Shown here: piece after piece, positions 1 to 6,350 of the stretch | Position numbering within the stretch: the stretch's first letter is position 1 | Layout of the letters: every line of letters begins with the position of its first letter | DNA from: Pseudolabrys sp. | GTDB taxonomy: Bacteria > Pseudomonadota > Alphaproteobacteria > Rhizobiales > Xanthobacteraceae | Direction: 5' to 3' | DNA length: 11,130 nt | Assembly: GCA_029945495.1 (NCBI GenBank) | Contig: JAQSCR010000489.1 | Span: forward strand, 1-11,130 | The notes under the pieces: model-generated | The model's database searches: none | What the model saw: only the letters and a program-made list of their open reading frames with translations | Told to the model about the DNA's origin: nothing | Position numbers and translations under genes: made by a program

Positions 1-588
1 AACCTGACGATCACCGAGCCAAGCGCTGTGCATACCAAAGCGCCGATCACCGACCTCGATCAGCTCAAAGGCGTGCGTGTGCGGGCCCCGACGCCGAGCG
101 TGACCGCGATGCTCAATGCCATCGGCGCCACGCCGGTCGGCATGCCGCCAGGCCAGATCTATGAGAGCGCGGAGCGCGGTGTCATCGACGGCAACGTGAT
201 GCCGTGGGGGCCGGTCGGCGCCTTCAAGCTCTATGAAGTGTTCAAGAACCATCTCAACGCCCGCATCGATGCGGTGGCTATGTACACGCTGATGAATGAG
301 GCCCGATACAAATCGCTGCCGCCGGACATCCGCAAGCTGTTTGACGACAGCCGCAAGCACTTCGTCGACGTCTGGAGCACGCTCTGGAAGGAAACCGACG
401 ACAAGGCGATTGAGACCGCCAAAGCCGCCGGCAACAAAGTTGTCGATCTGCCCGACGCCAAGCGTATCGAATGGCGGGAAAAAATGAAGCCGGTGGTCGA
501 CGAATATATCGCCGAGCAGGCAAAGACCGTCGCAAACTCGCGTGAAATCTACGATGCGATGGTCGTGGCGCTGAAGAAATACGAGTAG
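1..588 (+). CDS. dctP: TRAP transporter solute-binding protein, DctP family (5' end cut off by window)
   Basis: This is the C-terminal ~195 residues of a periplasmic TRAP solute receptor, a family whose members usually run about 320-350 residues. It captures a substrate, typically an organic acid, in the periplasm and hands it to the Q/M membrane subunits. The frame is open from base 1; the GTG at 28 is an internal valine, not a start, because coding-like sequence (NLTITEPSA) precedes it. Visible family features are 'LDQLKGVRVRAP', which carries the arginine region that contacts substrate carboxylates, then 'IGATPVGMP', then 'YESAERGVIDGN', the hinge/ligand segment shared by DctP proteins. 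A charged helical C-terminus ends in 'ALKKYE' at a TAG stop. The signal peptide lies outside the window. It is followed 60 bases later by dctQ and dctM, the standard P-Q-M order. The substrate cannot be assigned. Confidence in the family is high; the symbol is a family name only. Confidence 0.92.
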   Translation, partial: NLTITEPSAVHTKAPITDLDQLKGVRVRAPTPSVTAMLNAIGATPVGMPPGQIYESAERGVIDGNVMPWGPVGAFKLYEVFKNHLNARIDAVAMYTLMNEARYKSLPPDIRKLFDDSRKHFVDVWSTLWKETDDKAIETAKAAGNKVVDLPDAKRIEWREKMKPVVDEYIAEQAKTVANSREIYDAMVVALKKYE

Positions 589-601
589 CTTTCACCACAA
601 A

Positions 602-627
602 GCGGCGCCAGGCCAACCTGGCGCCGC
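602..627 (+). promoter_or_regulatory. Intercistronic hairpin between dctP and dctQ
   Basis: A perfect 11-base inverted repeat (GCGGCGCCAGG at 602-612, CCTGGCGCCGC at 617-627) surrounds a CCAA loop and begins 14 bases after the dctP stop. No T-tract follows, so it is not a classical intrinsic terminator. In many transporter operons a stem-loop after the binding-protein gene protects the upstream mRNA from 3' exonucleases and partly attenuates transcription. This gives more receptor than membrane subunits. That role is inferred here from position and stability. The repeat itself is seen directly. Confidence 0.75.
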
Positions 628-648
628 GCCTCAGTAGCCGGTGACGCG

Positions 649-1140
649 ATGCCATTTGAAATTATGAGCGAGCGATTGTTGCGGATGGTTTCGTTCGTCA
701 GCACGACTACGTTCGTCATTGGCGTGCTGCTGACGATAACCGACATCGTTCTGCGCAGTGTCAGCACGCTTACGGTTTCAGGCATGGTCGACATCATGCA
801 GTTGCTCATTCTGACTGGGGCCATGCTCTCTATTCCGCACGCATTTTTGACGGACCAGCACGTGGCGATCGACATTTTTTCCGACAAAATGCCGGCTGCC
901 GCGCAATTGGTCTTGCGTATTGCGGCCGCGTTTCTGGCCATCGCATTCCTGTCCGGCGTCCTGTGGTTCTCGTTCGAACAGGCGACTAACGAGGCGGGCG
1001 ACCGAAGTCAGACCATCGGCATTCCGATGACGTGGTATTGGGCGCCGTTTCTGGCCGGAATCGCGCTTTCAGTGTTTGCCAATGTCGTGCTGGCCATCCA
1101 GCTATGGCGACGTGGCCTGCCGGCGAAGGCGTTCGAATAA
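649..1140 (+). CDS. dctQ: TRAP transporter small permease, DctQ family
   Basis: This 163-residue inner-membrane protein is the small subunit of the tripartite transporter. It pairs with DctM and helps dock the substrate-loaded receptor. Four hydrophobic helices are visible at about residues 14-35, 45-66, 85-108 and 129-152, the normal DctQ number and spacing. The short loop after helix 2, with 'HAFLTDQHVAIDIF', matches the conserved 'H..vd.f' segment of DctQ proteins. The ATG at 649 is chosen because it gives a complete N-terminal amphipathic stretch. ATG 664 is an alternative, and neither has a strong Shine-Dalgarno (only a weak AGCCGGTGA upstream). The TAA stop overlaps the next gene's ATG by one base. 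The gene lies 60 bases after dctP, downstream of a strong hairpin. It was identified by topology, size and context. Confidence 0.92.
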   Translation: MPFEIMSERLLRMVSFVSTTTFVIGVLLTITDIVLRSVSTLTVSGMVDIMQLLILTGAMLSIPHAFLTDQHVAIDIFSDKMPAAAQLVLRIAAAFLAIAFLSGVLWFSFEQATNEAGDRSQTIGIPMTWYWAPFLAGIALSVFANVVLAIQLWRRGLPAKAFE

Positions 1141-2444
1141 TGTCACCGCCCATTATTGGCGCCATCGGCGTCCTCTCGCTTCTCGTGCTGATCGGCCTGC
1201 GCGTGCCGGTGGCGATTGCCATGGGTGTTGTCGGCATTGTCGGTGGGGTCGCGATCAATGGCTGGCTCAGTCTCGGCTTTGTGCTCGGATCCCAGCCCTT
1301 CGTGACGGTGGTGCCGTACTCGCTCTCGGTCATTCCGCTGTTTGTCATGATGGGCGCGTTTGCCGCGCGCGCCGGGCTGTCGGCGTCACTCTATCAGGCG
1401 CTGCATGCGTTGATCGGGCATTGGCGTGGCGGCCTGGCGTCGGCGACGGTCGGGGCCTGCGCCTTGTTCGGGGCAGTATGCGGCTCCAGCCTTGCAACTG
1501 CCGCAACTATGGCGCGGGTCGCGATCCCCGAAATGCGCTCACTCGGCTATGATGATCGGCTATCGGCGGGCGTGGTCGCAGCCGGCGGAACGCTAGGCAT
1601 TCTCATCCCGCCCAGCATCATCATGGTGATTTACGCCATCATGACCGAACAATCGATCGGCCGATTGTTCCTCGCCGGCATGGTCCCCGGCTTCCTTGCG
1701 GCCGGCCTCTATATGGTGGCGGTTTTTGCCGTCGTTACGCTGCGTCCGGCGTTTGCGCCTCGCGCGCCGCGGTCGAGCGGGGCCGCTCGCTGGGCTGCGA
1801 TTGGCCAGCTTGCGCCAGTTGCCGGTCTGTTCGGATCGGTCATGGGCAGCATCTATCTCAATATCGCGTCGCCGACGGAAGCAGCCGCGGTCGGCGCCTT
1901 TGGCGCCATGGTATTGGCGGCTTTGAAGCGCCAACTGACTTGGGAAGTCGTTCGCGAGTCGCTGGTGGAAACCGCGCAAACCACGGCGGTCATTTTTCTG
2001 ATCCTGGTCGGCACGTCAGTCTTGCAGTTTTTCATCGAGACGTCGACATTGCCGACGCTGCTGCTGCAACTGATAAACGAGTTCAATCTGCCGCCGCTCG
2101 GCGTGATTATTGTTATTCTTGTGATTTACATAATTCTCGGCTGTTTTCTCGACAGCCTGTCGATGATGCTGATTACCTTGCCGATCTTCTTTCCGCTGAT
2201 CGTGAAGCTCGGCTACGACCCGATCTGGTTCGGCGTTCTGGTGACGTCGGTGGTCGAAATCGGCTTGATTACGCCGCCGGTCGGGATGAACCTTTTCATT
2301 ATTGCGTCCGTCACAGAACGTCTGAAATTTGAGACCGCGGCGCAGGGCGTGGTACCGTTTTTGATCTCCGACTTCGTAAGGCTGATATTGCTCGTCAGCT
2401 TTCCGGCTTTGTCGCTGTTCTTGCCCAGATTGTTGATGGGTTGA
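1140..2444 (+). CDS. dctM: TRAP transporter large permease, DctM family
   Basis: This 434-residue polytopic inner-membrane protein is the catalytic transport subunit. It moves substrate inward, coupled to a sodium (or proton) gradient. Family signatures are clear: 'GTLGILIPPSIIMVIY' at about residues 150-165, 'ASPTEAAAVGAFGA' near 243, 'CFLDSLSMMLITLPIFFPL' in the middle of the C-terminal half, and 'LITPPVGMNLF' near 376. Hydrophobic helices run through nearly the whole length. The start is the ATG inside TAATG, overlapping the dctQ stop by one base. The frame stays open upstream to a non-ATG start at 1032, but that extension merely shadows dctQ and lacks family character. The stop is TGA at the position where DctM proteins normally end ('LFLPRLLMG'), which shows that TGA terminates translation in this genome. 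No clear terminator follows. Very secure as a family call; substrate unknown. Confidence 0.96.
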   Translation: MSPPIIGAIGVLSLLVLIGLRVPVAIAMGVVGIVGGVAINGWLSLGFVLGSQPFVTVVPYSLSVIPLFVMMGAFAARAGLSASLYQALHALIGHWRGGLASATVGACALFGAVCGSSLATAATMARVAIPEMRSLGYDDRLSAGVVAAGGTLGILIPPSIIMVIYAIMTEQSIGRLFLAGMVPGFLAAGLYMVAVFAVVTLRPAFAPRAPRSSGAARWAAIGQLAPVAGLFGSVMGSIYLNIASPTEAAAVGAFGAMVLAALKRQLTWEVVRESLVETAQTTAVIFLILVGTSVLQFFIETSTLPTLLLQLINEFNLPPLGVIIVILVIYIILGCFLDSLSMMLITLPIFFPLIVKLGYDPIWFGVLVTSVVEIGLITPPVGMNLFIIASVTERLKFETAAQGVVPFLISDFVRLILLVSFPALSLFLPRLLMG

Positions 2445-2585
2445 CGCTTCATCAGGATTGGTTGGCATTTTTGGCAAATGCTAGAAAGCGGCCGCGGCCC
2501 TTCCGGTCTTGTTTGATGACGGTCTGGGCATAGGCCTTAAGATTCGCGTTTCCGGATCCGCATTAAATGCTGCCGATGGCAGGAC

Positions 2586-2615
2586 ATAATATTATAAAAG
2601 TTTGATATCAATCGA
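2586..2615 (+). promoter_or_regulatory. AT-rich block with two palindromes; possible FNR/FixK-type box
   Basis: A 10-base palindrome ATAATATTAT (2586-2595) is followed six bases later by TTGATATCAA (2602-2611), also a perfect palindrome. Read as TTGAT-ATCA-ATCGA (2602-2615), the sequence matches the FNR/FixK consensus TTGAT-N4-ATCAA at 9 of 10 bases, with the mismatch in the right half-site core. Alternatively, TTGATA at 2602-2607 could be a -35 element (5/6), but the -10 at the right distance, CATTAC at 2624-2629, is poor. The location, ~290 bases before the ndvB-like start, is plausible for an upstream control region. The base matches are seen directly; any regulator is speculative. Confidence 0.25.
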
Positions 2616-2747
2616 CAAATTGCCATTACCCGATGATGGATGGGGCCGGCCGAGCGGAGTTCTGTCTTGGTTTCCTAAGGACTTACGGGCGCGCGCAGTC
2701 GGTGTGTCGTAATGCGGGCGTACTCTTTCTTTTCACAATCCAAGCCC

Positions 2748-2783
2748 CAATGCGCAACCGCGAAAGGGGCGACAGGCGCATTG
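2748..2783 (+). repeat. Leader inverted repeat, possible hairpin or pseudoknot
   Basis: CAATGCGC (2748-2755) and GCGCATTG (2776-2783) form a perfect 8-bp inverted repeat with a 20-base loop. GCCC at 2744-2747, just 5' of the stem, can pair with GGGC at 2767-2770 in the loop, the geometry of an H-type pseudoknot. It sits ~125 bases before the downstream start and could be a structured 5' leader or an operator. There is no T-tract, so it is not an intrinsic terminator. It does not match a riboswitch class that I recognise. Confidence 0.35.
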
Positions 2784-2897
2784 ATACCGTGGCAGGATGC
2801 TTTCTCAGTAATCGTGACTAAATAGACCCTGGGAACTTCAGAATTCGCCCTCTGCGCCCTGTGTCTCAGTTCCCCTCGTGCTCGTTTCCGAGGTTGC

Positions 2898-2909
2898 GAG
2901 GTATCATTG
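2898..2909 (+). promoter_or_regulatory. Shine-Dalgarno and TTG start for the glucan synthase
   Basis: GAGGT at 2898-2902 precedes a TTG codon at 2907 by four bases. The next in-frame candidate, ATG at 2940, has no purine-rich sequence before it (TTCCCACG). The TTG is therefore preferred despite being a rare start. The 11 extra residues (MNRLFSRFLPT) are basic and aromatic and do not look like a signal peptide, which suits a protein whose N-terminus is expected in the cytoplasm. The spacing is a little short, so ATG 2940 remains possible. Confidence 0.5.
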
Positions 2910-5900
2910 AACAGGCTCTTTTCGCGATTTCTTCCCACGATGACGTCGGCTCCGCCGTGGGCTGACGAAGAGACAATCCGTGAAGAGCTTTTCAGCGCCG
3001 AGCGCCTTGAGCAGCACGCCGAGAGCCTAGCTTCGGCGCAATCGGTCAGTTCACGACCGGAGAGAGGGCGACCTCTCGCGAAACGGGTTGACGACAACGA
3101 TGAAGCCCTCATTGCGGCCTATCGGGTCATCGCAGCCGCCATTGCGGATAAGCGCCCCATAACGCCCGCGGCCGAATGGCTGATCGATAATTTTCATCTC
3201 GCGGAAGACCAGATCCGCGAAATCCGCACCGATCTCCCGGGAAGCTATTACCGGCAGCTTCCAAAATTGGCCGAAGGTCCGTTTGCGGGCTATCCGCGCA
3301 TCTTCGAAATTGCCTGGGCCTTTGTTGCGCATACCGATAGCCGTTTTGATGTGGAGATGTTGCGGCGCTTCGTCATGGCGTATCAGCGCGCGCAGCCGCT
3401 CACGATCGGCGAGTTATGGGCACTTGCAATTACGCTTCGTGTCGTGCTTGTCGAAAATCTGCGCCGTGTCGCCGAAACCATCGTTGGCAATCAGGCCGCG
3501 CGTGAATCCGCCGATGCATTGGCTGATCTCCTGCTCAGCGGGGAGGGCAGGTTTCAAGGGGCGACGGCCTCGGCTCTGCGACCTTACGCAGATCGACCGT
3601 TGACGCGATCTTTTGTGGTTCAACTTGTGCAACGATTGCGCGATGAAGATCCGGCGACGACGCCCGCCCTTAGTTGGCTAGACGAGCGCCTGAGCGAGCA
3701 GGGCACCAACGCTGACGAGATCGTGCGTGAAGAGCATCGTAGGCAGGGCGCCGCGAACGTCACAGTGCGCAATATCGTCACCAGCATGCGTCTCATATCC
3801 GAATTGGATTGGGCGGAGTTCTTCGAGAGCGCCAGTCTGGTCGATGAGGAATTGCGGATAGGTTGCAATTTCATCGCCATGGAATTTGCCACGCGCGATC
3901 GCTATAGGCGCGCCATCGAAGAGCTTGCACGTGGTTCGGCCCATTCTGAAATCGACGTTACCCGGGCTGCCATTGTTGCTGCAAAGCGCGCAGAGGCCGG
4001 GCAGCAAGCCGGATCGGTCGGTTCGGACCAGCGCCAGCGGGATCCAGGATATTATTTGATCGGGCTGGGACGTCGCGCCTTCGAGGCTGAACTCGGCTTT
4101 CGTGCACCGCTGAAGGATTGGTTGGTGCGGGCGAACACAGCGCTGGGAATTTCAGGTTATCTCGCGGCAGTCGCGATCGCCGCCGGCATGCTTCTTTCAT
4201 CGGCATTGTTCGTGGTCAGCGGGGATATCGGCGCTGGATGGACTATTCTGGCGCTGGCGGTTCCGGGGGTCTTTGTTGCGGTTGATGCCGCGATCACGCT
4301 GGTGAATCGTGCCGTCACCAATCGGGTCGGTCCGGCCGCGCTTCCCGGGCTCGAGCTTCGCGATGGTGTGTCGCGCGAATTCCGGACCATCGTCGTCACG
4401 CCGACGCTGCTGACGAACAGCGCAACAGTTGACGAACTGATCGAGCAGTTGGAAGTCCATTATCTCGCGAGTCCGGACGGCGATATCCGGTTTGCCCTGC
4501 TTTCGGACTGGGTTGACGCGGCCCATGAAAATGTTGCGGACGACGAGGCGCTTCTGGGTGCAGCGATCGAAGGGATCGCCCGGCTCAACCGGGAATACGG
4601 GCCGGCCTCTGATGGGCCGCGCTTCTTTTTGTTTCACCGTCGGCGGGTCTGTAGTGAAGGGCAGGGCAGGTGGATCGGGTGGGAACGCAAACGTGGAAAG
4701 CTGCATGAGCTGAACCGGTTGCTGCGTGGTGCCACCGACACCACGTTTGTGGCCATAGGTGGCCAGCTGCCTGTGCCGGCGGACGTGCGTTATGTCATCA
4801 CCCTGGACACAGACACGCGGCTGCCGATTGGCGCTGCGAAGCGCCTGATCGGGAAAATGGCGCACCCGCTCAATCGGCCCAGGCTCGATCCCGTTTCTCG
4901 CCGCGTCGTTGAGGGCTATGGCGTGCTGCAGCCGCGGGTGACGCCGTCGCTTCCAACCGCGCGGGACGGTTCGCTCTATCAGCGCACGTTCTCGAGCCAG
5001 ACCGGCATAGATCCGTATGCCGCCGCCGTGTCTGACGTCTATCAGGACCTGTTCGAGGAGGGCTCCTACAGCGGCAAGGGCATTTACGAAGTGGATGCTT
5101 TTGAGGCTGCCCTCGCGGGCCGCATTGGGGACAACAGCGTTCTTAGCCACGATTTGTTGGAAGGCATTTTTGTACGCGCCGGACTGGTCTCCGACGTTGA
5201 GGTCTTTGAAGACTATCCGGCCCGTTACGACGTGGATGCATCCCGCCAGCACCGATGGGCGCGGGGCGACTGGCAGTTGCTTCCTTGGATCTTTGGCAAA
5301 GCGACCGGTACGCTTGGCCGATCGGATATTCCGCCACTTGGTCGCTGGAAGCTTATCGACAATCTTCGCCGCACCTTGTCGGCGCCAGCGAGTTATCTTG
5401 CTCTGGTGACCGGGTGGGTCTTGTTAGCCCCGCAAGCGGCATGGCTCTGGACCGGGTTCGTGCTTCTGCCGTTCGCAATAACGGCGTTCCTGCCGCTCTT
5501 TGCGCGCGTCGTGCCGCGCAGTTCCGGAATTGCGGCCGGCAGTCATTTCCGTGCATTTCGTTTGGAGCTCAGAGTTGCCTCGCTCCAGTTCGGCCTACAG
5601 GTAGCGTTGCTCGCGCACCAAGCATGGCTGATGGTCGATGCTATCGGCCGTACGCTGATGCGATTGTACCGACGTCGGCAATTGCTGCAGTGGGTGACCG
5701 CAGCGGCCGCGAGTTCTGGCCAGGAATTCAGCCTCGCCCGCTTTTATCAGCGGATGCTGGGCGCTGTCGTGTTGGCTGTATGTGGGGCGCTTGCGGCGCT
5801 CGACGCCCAGCAAGGGGTTTGGTTGATCGCCGGTCCGTTGCTCGGCGCCTGGATGCTATCCCCGGCTATCGCCTGGTGGGCGAGTCGGATACCAGGCCCC

Positions 5901-6305
5901 GATGAGAGCGTGCTGTCAGACCCCGAGGCAGAAATCCTGCGGCTCACGGCGCGTCGCACTTGGCATTTCTTTGAAACATTCGTGACGGCGGAAGACAATT
6001 CGCTGCCTCCCGACAATTTTCAGGAGGATCCCCACCCGGTTGTCGCGCACCGCACCTCGCCGACCAATCTTGGGCTCTATCTTCTCTCCATCCTTGCTGC
6101 GCGCGATTTCGGCTGGTTGGGCCTTACGTCGACAGTCGACAGGCTGGAAGAAACGCTTGCGACCATGAATCGTCTGGAGCGGTTCCGAGGCCATTTCTAC
6201 AATTGGTATGACACGCGCGATCTTCGGCCGCTCGATCCCAGATACGTATCGTCGGTCGACAGCGGCAATCTTGCCGGCCATCTGATAACGCTTCGGAGCG
6301 CATGA
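2907..6305 (+). CDS. ndvB: N-terminal fragment: GT84-like glucosyltransferase and membrane domain of the cyclic glucan synthase
   Basis: This fragment has 1132 residues up to the first TGA. Residues 1-~410 are the hydrophilic, helix-rich N-terminal region ('EETIREELFSAERLEQHA', 'IRTDLPGSYYRQLPKL'). Two helices follow at about 413-438 and 444-468. The glucosyltransferase domain carries 'ITLDTDTRLP' (DxD at D634/D636, binding UDP-glucose with metal), 'GKGIYEVDAF' (E728, D730) and 'RQHRWARGDW' (QxxRW, Q781-W784). These are the motifs of processive GT84/GT2-type synthases, and the DxD spacing agrees with the Brucella enzyme as I recall it (D624/D626). More membrane helices lie at about 830-870, 890-912, 950-965 and 970-995. 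The last ~120 residues ('TAEDNSLPPDNFQEDP', 'VDSGNLAGHL') begin the glycoamylase-like region. If translated alone, it would keep the elongating active site but lack the cyclization and length-control domains. Confidence 0.88.
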   Translation: MNRLFSRFLPTMTSAPPWADEETIREELFSAERLEQHAESLASAQSVSSRPERGRPLAKRVDDNDEALIAAYRVIAAAIADKRPITPAAEWLIDNFHLAEDQIREIRTDLPGSYYRQLPKLAEGPFAGYPRIFEIAWAFVAHTDSRFDVEMLRRFVMAYQRAQPLTIGELWALAITLRVVLVENLRRVAETIVGNQAARESADALADLLLSGEGRFQGATASALRPYADRPLTRSFVVQLVQRLRDEDPATTPALSWLDERLSEQGTNADEIVREEHRRQGAANVTVRNIVTSMRLISELDWAEFFESASLVDEELRIGCNFIAMEFATRDRYRRAIEELARGSAHSEIDVTRAAIVAAKRAEAGQQAGSVGSDQRQRDPGYYLIGLGRRAFEAELGFRAPLKDWLVRANTALGISGYLAAVAIAAGMLLSSALFVVSGDIGAGWTILALAVPGVFVAVDAAITLVNRAVTNRVGPAALPGLELRDGVSREFRTIVVTPTLLTNSATVDELIEQLEVHYLASPDGDIRFALLSDWVDAAHENVADDEALLGAAIEGIARLNREYGPASDGPRFFLFHRRRVCSEGQGRWIGWERKRGKLHELNRLLRGATDTTFVAIGGQLPVPADVRYVITLDTDTRLPIGAAKRLIGKMAHPLNRPRLDPVSRRVVEGYGVLQPRVTPSLPTARDGSLYQRTFSSQTGIDPYAAAVSDVYQDLFEEGSYSGKGIYEVDAFEAALAGRIGDNSVLSHDLLEGIFVRAGLVSDVEVFEDYPARYDVDASRQHRWARGDWQLLPWIFGKATGTLGRSDIPPLGRWKLIDNLRRTLSAPASYLALVTGWVLLAPQAAWLWTGFVLLPFAITAFLPLFARVVPRSSGIAAGSHFRAFRLELRVASLQFGLQVALLAHQAWLMVDAIGRTLMRLYRRRQLLQWVTAAAASSGQEFSLARFYQRMLGAVVLAVCGALAALDAQQGVWLIAGPLLGAWMLSPAIAWWASRIPGPDESVLSDPEAEILRLTARRTWHFFETFVTAEDNSLPPDNFQEDPHPVVAHRTSPTNLGLYLLSILAARDFGWLGLTSTVDRLEETLATMNRLERFRGHFYNWYDTRDLRPLDPRYVSSVDSGNLAGHLITLRSA
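6303..6305 (+). other. ndvB: In-frame TGA number 1 (codon 1133), likely replacing a cysteine
   Basis: The frame reads '...GHLITLRSA', then TGA, then 'REMLKTPVYHPEA'. From memory of family sequences, 'ACRE' is common at this point after the SGNLAGHL motif, so TGC to TGA is the simplest ancestral change; CGA or TGG would also be one step away. Both flanks are coding in the same frame, so this is a substitution, not a frameshift. The next base is C, the leakiest context for UGA. Confidence 0.85.
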
Positions 6306-6350
6306 CGGGAGATGCTGAAGACGCCTGTGTATCATCCGGAGGCGCTCCCG
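6306..6350 (+). other. Stem-loop directly after the first TGA
   Basis: CGGGAG (6306-6311) pairs perfectly with CTCCCG (6345-6350), and CGCCT (6322-6326) pairs with AGGCG (6340-6344). The 3' strand is continuous, so the structure has 11 base pairs with a 10-base bulge on the 5' side and a 13-base loop starting with G (6327-6339). It abuts the TGA with no spacer. Bacterial SECIS elements place an apical loop with an early G about 16-37 bases after the UGA, and here the loop starts 22 bases after it. The loop is large, and GC-rich coding DNA forms such stems often, so a function is unproven. Confidence 0.3.

Larger units (their letters stand above)
2445..2906. other. 462-base intergenic region without a convincing gene
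   Basis: No reading frame here looks coding. The longest (2633-2821, 62 codons) has no Shine-Dalgarno and no recognisable protein character. The first ~130 bases after dctM hold an AT-rich weak hairpin (GCATTT 2465-2470 / AAATGC 2476-2481) and a GC-rich palindrome (GGCCGCGGCC, 2490-2499). Neither has a T-tract, so no terminator can be called. An AT-rich block at about 2584-2622 is the best promoter neighbourhood. The 3' part holds an inverted repeat at 2748-2783, a 7-base inverted repeat GGGAACT 2831-2837 / AGTTCCC 2868-2874 around a 30-base spacer, and a tandem 9-mer (CGCCCTCTG 2846-2854, CGCCCTGTG 2855-2863). These look like promoter and leader sequence for the downstream glucan synthase, by inference. 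Confidence 0.6.

Noticed and set aside
1032..1139. Upstream extension of the dctM frame
   Set aside because: The extension lies inside dctQ in another frame. The ATG in TAATG gives the normal DctM N-terminus and a normal coupled junction.
2488..2502. GC-rich palindrome after dctM considered as a terminator
   Set aside because: GGCCGCGGCC has no loop and no T-tract, so it would not make an intrinsic terminator.
2633..2821. 62-codon frame in the intergenic region
   Set aside because: It has no ribosome site and no recognisable protein composition, and it overlaps the inverted repeat. It is best explained as chance.
2832..2858. GGAAC considered as the -35 of an EcfG general-stress promoter
   Set aside because: No CGTT-like -10 occurs 16-18 bases downstream.
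4197..5252. 351-codon open frame on the minus strand inside the glucan synthase
   Set aside because: It lies entirely opposite conserved GT84 coding sequence, is rich in Arg/Pro/Gly as antisense frames of GC-rich genes are, and shows no domain.
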